Positions 44,026 through 50,889 of a DNA stretch of 64,000 bases are shown here, one piece after another. The notes below the pieces were generated by a model. That model did not search any database and was not told the DNA's origin. It was given only the letters and a program-made list of their open reading frames with translations. This DNA is from Roseateles sp. XES5 (lineage in GTDB: Bacteria; Pseudomonadota; Alphaproteobacteria; Rhizobiales; Rhizobiaceae). Where the stretch lies: assembly GCF_020535545.1 (NCBI RefSeq), contig NZ_CP084752.1, positions 971,001 to 1,035,000 of the forward strand, written 5' to 3'. Position 1 is the stretch's first letter, and every line of letters begins with the position of its first letter. Made by a program: the position numbers and the translations under genes.

Positions 44026-45360
44026 TCAGTACTTGCCTTCGTCGTCGAAGACCTGCGTCCAGTCCTTGACGAGACCGTCGAGCGCATCCTGCGCCGAACC
44101 CTGGCCGGCGACGACATAGTCATGGAAGCGTTTCTGCGCCGCCTGCAGCAACGAGGCGTAGCTCGGCTCGGCCCAGAAATCCTGCACGATGGCCATGGAA
44201 TCGAGGAAGGTCTGCGCATAGGGCTGGCTGGTCGCAAAGCCCGGATCCTCGACGACCTTCAGCAGCGCCGAGTAGCCGCCCATCTGCCACCATTTCTGCT
44301 GGATTTCCGGCTGGGCGAACCACTTGATGTAGGCGAGCGCATCCTCCTGCTTCTCCGAGGAGGAGACGACCGAAATGCCCTGGCCGCCGAGCTGCGCATA
44401 GGCCGCGCCATCGGGACCTGCCGGGTTGGCGAAGTAACCGGATTTCTCGCCGCCGACATTGGCGTCGGCATTGATGCCCGGCCAGGTGAAGGCGAAGTTC
44501 ATGTGCAGCGCGACCTGGCCCGACTTGTAGGCGTCGATGTCCTCGGACATGTAGGCGTCCGAATGACCGGGCGGCGTGCAGCAATCGTAGAGTTCCTTGT
44601 AGAACTCCAGGCCCTTCACCGCGTCCGCCGAATTGACATAGCCTTCCAGTTCGTAGGGCTTGTCCGGATTTTCGTATTTGAAGCCGAAGCTGTAGAGCAC
44701 GTCCATGACACCCATGGTGATGCCCTCGGAGCCGCGCTCCGTGTAGATCGCCGCGCCATAGACCGTCTTGCCGTCGATCTCGCGCTTCTGGAAGAACTGC
44801 GCGATGTCCTTCAGTTCGCCGAAGGTCTTCGGCACGGCAAGGTCACGGCCGTACTTCTCCTTGAATTCCGCCTGCAGCTCCGGGCGGGCGAACCAGTCCT
44901 TGCGGTAGCTCCAGCCGACGACGTCGCCGAAGGCGGGCAGCGCCCAGTAGTTCGGCGAGTTCTTCGGCCATTCGGCATAGCCGACGACGGTCGCCGGAAT
45001 GAAGTCGCTCATCTTGATCCCTTCCTTGTCGAAGAAATCGTTGAGCTTGACGTACTGGCCGTTCTCGGCCGCGCCGCCGATCCACTGGCTGTCGCCGATC
45101 ATCAGGTCGCAGAGCTTGCCGCCGGAGTTGAGCTCATTGAGCATGCGGTCGGCGAAATTCGGCCACGGCACGAATTCGAACTTCATCTTGATGCCGCTCT
45201 TGGCCTCGAAATCCTTGCTGAGCTCGACGAGCGCATTGGCCGGATCCCAGGCGGCCCAGCACAGCGTCAAGTCCTTGGCGCTGGCCTGCCCCGGATTGGC
45301 GACGCCGGCGGCCAGAAGCGCACCGAATGCGGCGAGTGATCTGATATGGCTAGATGTCAT
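44026..45360 (-). CDS. Extracellular solute-binding protein (family 1, carbohydrate/polyol)
   Basis: A 444-residue periplasmic binding protein. The signal peptide ends near GVANPGQASA, before KDLTLCWAAWDPANALVELS. Family 1 features include ELSKDFEAKSGIKMKFEFVPWPNFADRML, the hinge around WALPAFGDVVGWSYRKDWF, and LDSMAIVQDFWAEPSYASLL near the end. Cys pairs (LTLCW, KLCDL, YDCCTPP) are notable for this family. It is the first gene of the operon, with a strong GGAGGAGG ribosome site. It is divergent from a LacI-type regulator and twin operators. Substrate unknown; the kinase at the operon's end suggests a small ketose or polyol. Confidence 0.9.
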   Translation of the reverse strand: MTSSHIRSLAAFGALLAAGVANPGQASAKDLTLCWAAWDPANALVELSKDFEAKSGIKMKFEFVPWPNFADRMLNELNSGGKLCDLMIGDSQWIGGAAENGQYVKLNDFFDKEGIKMSDFIPATVVGYAEWPKNSPNYWALPAFGDVVGWSYRKDWFARPELQAEFKEKYGRDLAVPKTFGELKDIAQFFQKREIDGKTVYGAAIYTERGSEGITMGVMDVLYSFGFKYENPDKPYELEGYVNSADAVKGLEFYKELYDCCTPPGHSDAYMSEDIDAYKSGQVALHMNFAFTWPGINADANVGGEKSGYFANPAGPDGAAYAQLGGQGISVVSSSEKQEDALAYIKWFAQPEIQQKWWQMGGYSALLKVVEDPGFATSQPYAQTFLDSMAIVQDFWAEPSYASLLQAAQKRFHDYVVAGQGSAQDALDGLVKDWTQVFDDEGKY

Positions 45361-45515
45361 GGCGGGGACCTCCTCCCTCGCCTTCCGTCCCATCGGAAGG
45401 CTGATAACGCCCTTTGCGGGCACCTGACGCGGAAAAACTTCCCGGCGGGCCTCTTCTCCTCCGCGCCGCCTCATGTGGTCAGCCGTTCCTCCCGGATGCC
45501 ACGATGAAAGTCATA

Positions 45516-45533
45516 TTGAGGTGCGCACCTCAA
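45516..45533. promoter_or_regulatory. LacI-type operator 1
   Basis: TTGAGGTGCGCACCTCAA is a perfect 18-base palindrome with the central CG typical of LacI-family operators. It lies 156 bases before the ABC operon start and 111 before the regulator start. Confidence 0.8.
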
Positions 45534-45545
45534 TGCAAGTGAATT

Positions 45546-45563
45546 TTGAGGTGCGCACGTCAA
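45546..45563. promoter_or_regulatory. LacI-type operator 2
   Basis: TTGAGGTGCGCACGTCAA differs from operator 1 at one position. The two centres are exactly 30 bases apart, about three helical turns, so two dimers would bind the same face of the DNA. Confidence 0.8.
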
Positions 45564-45643
45564 TTCTTGCTTTTCACCTGCTTTTGTTGGAGAAATCGCA
45601 GAGCGATCCGGCGCAATGCCCGACGTCGGGAAAGAGAGCGAGA

Positions 45644-46675
45644 ATGCGGCCCACCGCAAAAGACCTGGCAGAAGCCGCGGGCGTCAGCCTCGCGACCGTC
45701 GATCGCGTCCTCAACGAGCGGCCGAATGTCAGCCCGAAGGCGGCGAAGAAGGTGGCGGAAGCGATCGAGCGCATCGGCTTCGTGCGCAATCCCGCCGCCG
45801 TGGCGTTGGCGCGCAACAAGACCTATCGCTTCCGCTTCGTCCTGCCGACCTCCGGCGACCAGTATCTTACCGAACTCATCGCCCGCGTCGGCGAGGCGAA
45901 GGAGGCGCTGAGGGCCGATTCCATCGAGGTCGAGGCCGTCCGGATCCCGATGGCCGACCCGCATCACATCGCCAAGTATCTGTCGGCCATCGACAGCGAC
46001 GCGCTGGACGGCGTCGCGGTCATGGCGCCGGAATCGCCGCAGGTGCGCGACGCGCTCGTGCGCCTCGTCGAGCGCGACGTGAAGGTCGTGCAGTTCCTGT
46101 CAGGCCAGGAGCGGGTGGAAAGCGCCGATTATGTCGGCGTCGACAATTTCGCGGCCGGCGCGACGGCCGGCAAGATCGCCGGGCGCTTCATCGGGACGCG
46201 GCCGGGCAAGATCATGGTCGTCGCCGAAACCATGATGGCGCTCGACAGCATCCAGCGCCGCCTCGGGTTCGACAGCATCATCAATGCCCAGTTCCCGCAT
46301 CTCGAAAGCCTGCCCTCGCTGGAAACCTATGCCGACGAGAAGCGCGCCGATCTCATCATCCGCCGCACGCTGCAGCACAACCCGGATACCATCGGTGTCT
46401 ACGTTCTGAGCGCGGAGGCGCGCGTGCCGCTGACCGCCGTCTGGAACGCGCAGGAAACCCGCCCCCTCACCGTCATCGCGCACGAACGCACCCCCTTCAG
46501 CGAGCAGGCACTGATCGACGAGCGCATCGACGCCGTCATCGCCCAGGATCCCGGCCACGCCGTGCGCAGCGCGCTGCGCATCATGCGCGCCCGCTCCGAC
46601 CACCGCGAACCCCTCGCCTCCCAGGAACGCATCCGCATCGAGGTCCTGCTCAAGGAAAATCTCCAGGTGGAATGA
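45644..46675 (+). CDS. LacI-family transcriptional regulator of the ABC/kinase operon
   Basis: A 343-residue repressor. The N-terminal LacI HTH (AKDLAEAAGVSLATVDRVLNER) with hinge helix is followed by a periplasmic-binding-like effector domain (RFRFVLPTSGDQYLTELIAR, GVAVMAPESPQVRDALVRL, GVDNFAAGATAGKIAGRFIG) similar to sugar-binding regulators of the ribose/xylose type. The ATG at 45644 has GAAAGAGAGCGAGA upstream; the frame continues back to 45473 only through the operators. Divergent placement and two matching palindromes make control of the ABC-kinase operon, and of itself, very likely. The inducer is probably the transported sugar or its phosphate. Confidence 0.92.
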   Translation: MRPTAKDLAEAAGVSLATVDRVLNERPNVSPKAAKKVAEAIERIGFVRNPAAVALARNKTYRFRFVLPTSGDQYLTELIARVGEAKEALRADSIEVEAVRIPMADPHHIAKYLSAIDSDALDGVAVMAPESPQVRDALVRLVERDVKVVQFLSGQERVESADYVGVDNFAAGATAGKIAGRFIGTRPGKIMVVAETMMALDSIQRRLGFDSIINAQFPHLESLPSLETYADEKRADLIIRRTLQHNPDTIGVYVLSAEARVPLTAVWNAQETRPLTVIAHERTPFSEQALIDERIDAVIAQDPGHAVRSALRIMRARSDHREPLASQERIRIEVLLKENLQVE

Positions 46676-47042
46676 GGTTGCGGTCTTCGGCATTTGGGAG
46701 GCGACGGCTTTCAACGTAAGCGGCGCCGTCACGCATTCCCAAGGCAAAACGCCTTGTCGCGAACCCGATCCGTTCCTATCGAGGGATTGTCAGTGCAACG
46801 TTCCAGCCGAACCCCTACGCCCATCTTTTGACTGGCATAAACACGATGCTGTGCTACGCTGCGGATGCATTGCCAAGAGGAAACTGTTTTGCGATCCAAC
46901 CTGATCTAGTCAGCTCCATACCTACGCTATCTCGATGCCGGCACAATACAGCGCGAGGCATTGAACAATAACAGTATTTGTCAGCGAAGCGTGCGGTGCG
47001 GGCCTTGTGTCTGCCGCGCGAAAGCTTTCACGTAGGTATGAC
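46676..47042. other. Intergenic region between the lacI-type and mucR-type genes
   Basis: This 367-base stretch holds no convincing gene. A small hairpin CAAGGC-AAAAC-GCCTTG (46740-46756) may end the LacI transcript, though no T-run follows. From about 46825 the DNA is richer in AT, with TTGACT (46830) and several A/T runs, as expected upstream of MucR-type genes, which repress themselves through degenerate AT-rich sites. No clear -10 pairs with that -35. Confidence 0.5.
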
Positions 47043-47501
47043 ATGGATCATAAGACCTCGACTCCCCCCATGGACGCGACAATTGCGTCCTTAACAGCCA
47101 TCGTGGTCGCATATCTGGAGCGCAACGAGATTTCCCCGAGCGACCTCCCGCAGCTCGTCGCGCGACTTCAGTGCGTCCTTCACAATGGGCACGACATTCA
47201 GAAGGCCAGCCTGGTGGAAGGAACCGCCATGCAATCAGTCGCAATTGCGAATACCGAAAGCTCCATACAGGAGGACTATCTGGTTTGCCTGGAGGACGGT
47301 AAGCGGTTCAAATCCCTGAAACGTCATTTGCAAACGAAATACAACATGACCCCCGACGACTACAGGCGGAAATGGAACCTCGCGCCCGACTATCCGATGG
47401 TTGCGCCAGCCTATGCCCAGGCGCGTTCTGAAATCGCCAGAAGCGTCGGTCTCGGCGTCACCATCTCCAGGCACGGCGGCAAGTACCGGGCGAAAACCTA
47501 G
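47043..47501 (+). CDS. MucR/Ros-family zinc-finger-like transcriptional regulator
   Basis: A 152-residue H-NS-like regulator of the MucR/Ros family, which controls exopolysaccharide, motility and symbiosis or virulence genes in rhizobia. The N-terminal helical oligomerisation part (about 10-55) leads to the DNA-binding domain QEDYLVCLEDGKRFKSLKRH, then LQTKYNMTPDDYRRKWNLA. At the four Ros zinc positions it has Cys82, Asp85, His95 and Tyr100, so two ligands are missing; zinc-free relatives are known in Mesorhizobium. The ATG at 47043 follows GTAGGTATGAC. It lies just upstream of, and converges with, the azole-peptide cluster, and may or may not control it. Confidence 0.88.
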   Translation: MDHKTSTPPMDATIASLTAIVVAYLERNEISPSDLPQLVARLQCVLHNGHDIQKASLVEGTAMQSVAIANTESSIQEDYLVCLEDGKRFKSLKRHLQTKYNMTPDDYRRKWNLAPDYPMVAPAYAQARSEIARSVGLGVTISRHGGKYRAKT

Positions 47502-47556
47502 AGCATTTCCAGCCGAAGCGGGATCGCTTCGGCGTCGGATAATGCGGGAAAAACAA
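47499..47556. repeat. Rhizobial intergenic repeat of the AGAGC type, copy 3
   Basis: It begins in the mucR-type stop codon. Nested stems: GCATT (47503-47507) with AATGC (47541-47545), and CCGAAGCG (47513-47520) with CGCTTCGG (47525-47532) around a four-base loop. It separates the regulator from the azole-peptide cluster and could terminate both convergent transcripts. Confidence 0.65.
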
Positions 47557-47601
47557 AGAGCCAGGAAGCACAGGGAGGCGGCCCCATGGTCGCCTCCTTC
47601 T

Positions 47602-48783
47602 TCATGAGAACGGCAAGGGTTCAAGCCGCCGGGCGGCCGCTCCGCAGAAAATATCGATCCAGCGGTTCTCGTTGTTGTTGGATTCCCCAGGGCTCATGTG
47701 AATGAAGAAGTCGGGGGAAACAATTCGGCAGAACCACATCTTCGCGCCGGAAACGGTGACGGATTTTTCATAGACATAAATGTTGCGGGAAACGGAAAGG
47801 AGGCTGTCTTGCAGCGTCTCGATGGCCGCCTCGTCCGCGTCATCAAGCCCGATGCGAAGCGGGTCGACATGCACGTCCAGCTCGAAGTCCGGCCGGTTGG
47901 CGGCGCGAAAATCTTCCTTCAGCTTGTCGCTCCCGTAGTCCCTCATCTGGAAGAATTCCATCTGAGGCAGCAGGAGAGAGGTTTGCCAGACCTCCGTCAG
48001 CGCCTTGAGTTGGGCGGTGTCCTTGCTGACGTCCGCGGCGCACCCGCATGAAAAGTTCACCAGATCACCCGCCCGACGCGATCTGTATTCGGCAAAAAAC
48101 ACTGAAGCGCCTTTCAGGAACGAGATGTCATAGAGGGTGAGCGTGCCATTGCGCATCATCTGCCGGCAGACGACGCTGGCCTTTCCGTGACGGATAAGAC
48201 TCTCATTCAAAGGGGCAATGTCATTGCACCGGCGGGACACCCACATCGCCGTCGTGCATTGCCGCTCGACAAACTCGAGCAGTGCCGACCTGTAGGCGGT
48301 AACCCGATCCGGATGTATGGCGCTGCCCGATGTGTCGCGAACGGGCAGAATGTCCGCGTCCCGGCGACCATCGAAACTGTGCAGGGAAAGAAACACTGCC
48401 GGGTAGAGGCAGGGAGCGCCGGAGCCGAGCCGACGCACGTCAACGAGACGGAAGCTGTGACCTTCCATGTCCGCCCTCGATATGCCGCCCTGGCAGGTCT
48501 GGCATAGCGCAGCGCGCAAAGCCTCCTGCTCGGTGCACGAGAGGTTCATCTCATCGAACCGGCCGGCATGCGTGGGCCGGATGGTTCGAAAGGCCGTATA
48601 GCGCTCCAGATATTCGCCGATCGCCTTGACGTGGACATCGTCGTCGAAGCCGAAACCATGTCCGCTGATGGCATGGGGATCGGCCGCAGAGAAAACGGCG
48701 GGCTCGTATATCGAAACGGGATAGGCGGCCGATACGCGAAATCTTGGCGTCCTGGCCTCGTAGCCGCGATAGTTATTGGACAT
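47602..48783 (-). CDS. YcaO cyclodehydratase of a linear azole peptide cluster (McbD-like)
   Basis: ATP-dependent cyclodehydratase of 393 residues that converts Cys/Ser/Thr of a precursor peptide to azolines. YcaO ATP/Mg motifs: KAIGEYLERY (Glu57, Glu60, Arg61), RSALLEFVERQ and KALTEVWQTSLL. The tail LEPLPFS retains a PxP, a shortened form of the proline-rich C-terminus used by azoline-forming YcaO enzymes. It needs the McbB-like partner for substrate binding. The start at 48783 overlaps the dehydrogenase gene by 11 bases; it is last in the minus-strand operon precursor-B-C-D, the same gene order as mcbABCD of microcin B17. Confidence 0.9.
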   Translation of the reverse strand: MSNNYRGYEARTPRFRVSAAYPVSIYEPAVFSAADPHAISGHGFGFDDDVHVKAIGEYLERYTAFRTIRPTHAGRFDEMNLSCTEQEALRAALCQTCQGGISRADMEGHSFRLVDVRRLGSGAPCLYPAVFLSLHSFDGRRDADILPVRDTSGSAIHPDRVTAYRSALLEFVERQCTTAMWVSRRCNDIAPLNESLIRHGKASVVCRQMMRNGTLTLYDISFLKGASVFFAEYRSRRAGDLVNFSCGCAADVSKDTAQLKALTEVWQTSLLLPQMEFFQMRDYGSDKLKEDFRAANRPDFELDVHVDPLRIGLDDADEAAIETLQDSLLSVSRNIYVYEKSVTVSGAKMWFCRIVSPDFFIHMSPGESNNNENRWIDIFCGAAARRLEPLPFS

Positions 48784-49570
48784 CTTCCCCTCCCGGCAAG
48801 CCGAAGGCTTGCACCACGACCGGGAGCAGCAAGCGGCTGTCCAGCCCGCAATCCTTGGTGAACGCATATTCGGAAAAGCCCGCAAGGACCCGGGAAGCCA
48901 ATCCATGCTGCTGCGCGACGGCCGCCACCTGATGATACATCGAACCGATCTCCAGCAGGGCCAGCCGGTAGCCGCGCGAGCGATACTTGAACGTCGCCCT
49001 CTTCAGGTTGACAAAATAGCCGAGGTAGAAGGCGGCCCCCTTGAACGGGGTGACACCGTCGAAGCGGGCGCGATCGAAGCGTGAGGGTAGAATTTCAAAC
49101 CGGTTGCTGCCGGGCAGGTAGTGCGCGACCGAGAAGGGAGGAACACCGCTCACCATCTCTCCGGTAACGGCGACGGTCTCGGCGCTATAGAGCGCACCGC
49201 CGGAGGCATAGGGTCTGCGCCCCTTCTGGTCCGCCCCGATCGCCTTGCCCACAATCTCGGCAACGGTCGCAAATTCAACGATGCCGGGTCGTCCCTCCTT
49301 GGCGGACGGCCAGCGGGAAACGGCCGTCTGCGTGCTCGTCGGGCGCCCGGCCATGATGTCGCTGATATGGGAGAACCGCGACTCCCTGGTCTCTGTCCGC
49401 AGAAGATCGGCTGGCGAAAGATAGGGCGTGCTGACGCGTTGATCCAGGGATGAACCAGCGCAGCTGAAGCAGTGATGATGGAACGTGCGGACGACATGCT
49501 CCACGTCACGATCGACGAACTGGCTCGCATAGCCGATTTGATTGAGGGCTGAAATATCGATGTTTGTCAT
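48773..49570 (-). CDS. SagB/McbC-type FMN azoline dehydrogenase
   Basis: A flavin-dependent oxidase of 265 residues that turns azolines into aromatic thiazoles and oxazoles. It has the nitroreductase fold of SagB/McbC enzymes: the N-terminal substrate-side region ending FSHISDIMAGRPTSTQ, the family motif RRPYASGGALYSAETVAV (usual form RPYPSAGALYPLE), and LALLEIGSMYHQVAAVAQQHGL. A C-terminal Cys/Gly-containing tail (FTKDCGLDSRLLLP) completes it. Start at 49570, 14 bases after the McbB-like gene; overlaps the YcaO gene by 11 bases. Its presence predicts that the mature peptide contains aromatic azoles, not only azolines. Confidence 0.88.
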   Translation of the reverse strand: MTNIDISALNQIGYASQFVDRDVEHVVRTFHHHCFSCAGSSLDQRVSTPYLSPADLLRTETRESRFSHISDIMAGRPTSTQTAVSRWPSAKEGRPGIVEFATVAEIVGKAIGADQKGRRPYASGGALYSAETVAVTGEMVSGVPPFSVAHYLPGSNRFEILPSRFDRARFDGVTPFKGAAFYLGYFVNLKRATFKYRSRGYRLALLEIGSMYHQVAAVAQQHGLASRVLAGFSEYAFTKDCGLDSRLLLPVVVQAFGLPGGEDVQ

Positions 49571-49584
49571 CGCGATAGCGCTCC

Positions 49585-50433
49585 TCAGATGGACCGCGGA
49601 GCGGCGCTGAATGTGGAATGCGCGCCTCGGTGACGCTCGATGCGACCAGTATCCAGATTCATCTCGATGACCGTGCTGAGGTCGTCGGGGAACAGGGGCG
49701 CAACGCCCTGGGTCAGGAGGGGCCGCAGCCGCATGTAGAGCAGGTGCAGCGCTGCGGCCGCCTCGATCTCGGACGCAGCGAATGTCGGAACCGCGATCGT
49801 TTCGACGGCATAGGGATCCGAAAGGAAGAAATCCGCCCAGCTCGTCGGCTTGAAGCCGGGATTTCTGTCGAGGCCGGCAAGATTGTGAAGGCCGCTGAAA
49901 TGATCGGGCAGCCCCATCGACGGGGAATAAAACCCGTCGATGACAAAATGCCGGAACACGAAATAGGCATGGAGCACGATGCAATTCGGATTGCGCGCGC
50001 AAGCGGCATAGATCTGGCGGACGGCTGCGGGTGAATAGGCGGCCTGAATCGCAACAAGGAATGTCGGATTGCCGATCTCCGCTATGTCCGCGACCGGGTG
50101 GCAGGCAATCGCATCGTTGTTTCTGACGCAGCCGGCCAGGGCGTTTCCAAGATCGTCCGATAGGCAGAAGATGACGACACCGTCGTCGGACTTCATTTCG
50201 CGAAGAACATTGATCCGGCTGAGGAATCGGCCCGCCGCATCGATCGGCAAGGCGTGACGCTGAAGGACCTCCGCGACCTCTGCCCGGCCAGCATGGGGCC
50301 GCATGGACGAGAATTCCCGCAATGCGGATGCAAGATTGGCATCGGTGATCGAGGTTGCCCCCGTCGGGGTGAACAGCCTGCACGCACCGTCGGCGTCGGC
50401 GGCATCAAGGATGAACGGCGATATTGAATACAT
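49585..50433 (-). CDS. McbB-like precursor-binding partner of the cyclodehydratase
   Basis: A 282-residue protein aligned by eye with E. coli McbB, the E1-like/RRE subunit that binds the leader peptide. The winged-helix RRE-like part is near 36-80 (LREFSSMRPHAGRAEVAEVL). The best match is NPNCIVLHAYFVFRHFVIDG, then FYSPSMGLPDHF, against NPGVAFIQSYYLKESFRIDG, then VYSPDLGTPCHF, followed by SWADFF against SWANLL. McbB's zinc-binding cysteines in that region are replaced (PDHFSG for PCHFCH), and the C-terminal pair is also missing. The start at 50433 is 110 bases after the precursor stop, with a hairpin between. Confidence 0.85.
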   Translation of the reverse strand: MYSISPFILDAADADGACRLFTPTGATSITDANLASALREFSSMRPHAGRAEVAEVLQRHALPIDAAGRFLSRINVLREMKSDDGVVIFCLSDDLGNALAGCVRNNDAIACHPVADIAEIGNPTFLVAIQAAYSPAAVRQIYAACARNPNCIVLHAYFVFRHFVIDGFYSPSMGLPDHFSGLHNLAGLDRNPGFKPTSWADFFLSDPYAVETIAVPTFAASEIEAAAALHLLYMRLRPLLTQGVAPLFPDDLSTVIEMNLDTGRIERHRGAHSTFSAAPRSI

Positions 50434-50501
50434 GACTTCCGATCCAGAGTGAGAGGGCTTCCGGCACAGGCTGCATGCTCTACTGCGTCGAACGCTCGAC
50501 T

Positions 50502-50529
50502 GCCCCGGCACTCCGAAGAGCGCCGGGGC
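50502..50529 (-). terminator. Hairpin between precursor and biosynthetic genes
   Basis: GCCCCGGC and GCCGGGGC pair (8 bp, extended by CTC/GAG across one mismatch; loop CGAA) 15 bases after the precursor stop on the minus strand. No T-run follows, so partial termination or an mRNA-processing barrier is likely, giving more precursor than enzyme, as is common in such peptide operons. Confidence 0.55.
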
Positions 50530-50543
50530 GGCCTGGCTCAACC

Positions 50544-50714
50544 TCAGGCCGTCACGCCGCAACGCGACGAGCTGGACGACTTGCCCGAAGCGCCGCAACG
50601 GCTGGAGCTGTCGCAACGTCCGCACGCGGCGGCGGAGGAAACGCCCGGCACGGTTTCCTCGTCGAGAAACTCGATCTGAGTACCAAACTGCGGCGGGTTC
50701 AGATTCTGAATCAT
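50544..50714 (-). CDS. Precursor of a linear azol(in)e-containing peptide
   Basis: A 56-codon gene with an excellent AAAGGAGAG ribosome site. The leader, about 30 residues, reads MIQNLNPPQFGTQIEFLDEE and then TVPGVSSAAA; FGTQIEFLD is reminiscent of FGVVLSVDA in the microcin B17 leader. The core is CGRCDSSSRCGASG (31-44) followed by KSSSSSRCGVTA (45-56): four Cys (31, 34, 40, 52), nine Ser, one Thr, five Gly and three Arg, with SSSRCG occurring twice. Cys and Ser next to Gly or Ser are the usual heterocycle sites. The leader/core boundary after Ala30 is inferred. Genes B, C and D follow on the same strand and the exporter is divergent. The frame continues to 50789 upstream, but without a start signal. 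Confidence 0.9.
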   Translation of the reverse strand: MIQNLNPPQFGTQIEFLDEETVPGVSSAAACGRCDSSSRCGASGKSSSSSRCGVTA

Positions 50715-50761
50715 AAGACTCTCCTTTGTTGAAGTGCACCGCGCTTCACGGCGGCAATGTA

Positions 50762-50789
50762 TTGATAAAATCAAATCAACATTTGTCAA
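50762..50789 (-). promoter_or_regulatory. Probable sigma-70 promoter of the precursor operon
   Basis: On the minus strand TTGACA (50789-50784), a 16-base spacer, then TATCAA (50767-50762). The -35 is a perfect consensus and the start site would lie about 40 bases before the precursor ATG. Confidence 0.65.
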
Positions 50790-50857
50790 CGGATCAATTA
50801 GATTTTATAGTTACATTACATCAAGGTATTCTTGGTTACATTTTGAATTATCTTGAT
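50762..50857. promoter_or_regulatory. Cluster of six ATCAA/TTGAT half-sites, probable operator array
   Basis: TTGAT at 50762 and 50853 and ATCAA at 50770, 50775, 50793 and 50820 occur within 96 bases of the AT-rich divergent region. Two form TTGAT-AAA-ATCAA over the precursor -10 box. Another pair forms CATCAAG...CTTGATG (50819-50858) before the exporter gene. A regulator acting on both directions is inferred. Confidence 0.5.
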
Positions 50858-50889
50858 GCATGCAGGTATAAATAAGGAATTGACTTGTT

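Noticed and set aside
50543-50789. Longer 81-codon reading of the precursor frame
   Set aside because: The extra upstream codons cross the promoter -10 and have no ribosome site; the ATG at 50714 has AAAGGAGAG in place.
50845-50883. Possible exporter promoter TTGAAT-N18-TATAAA
   Set aside because: A start here would fall within a few bases of the exporter ATG and leave no ribosome site in the mRNA, so the true start is probably upstream.
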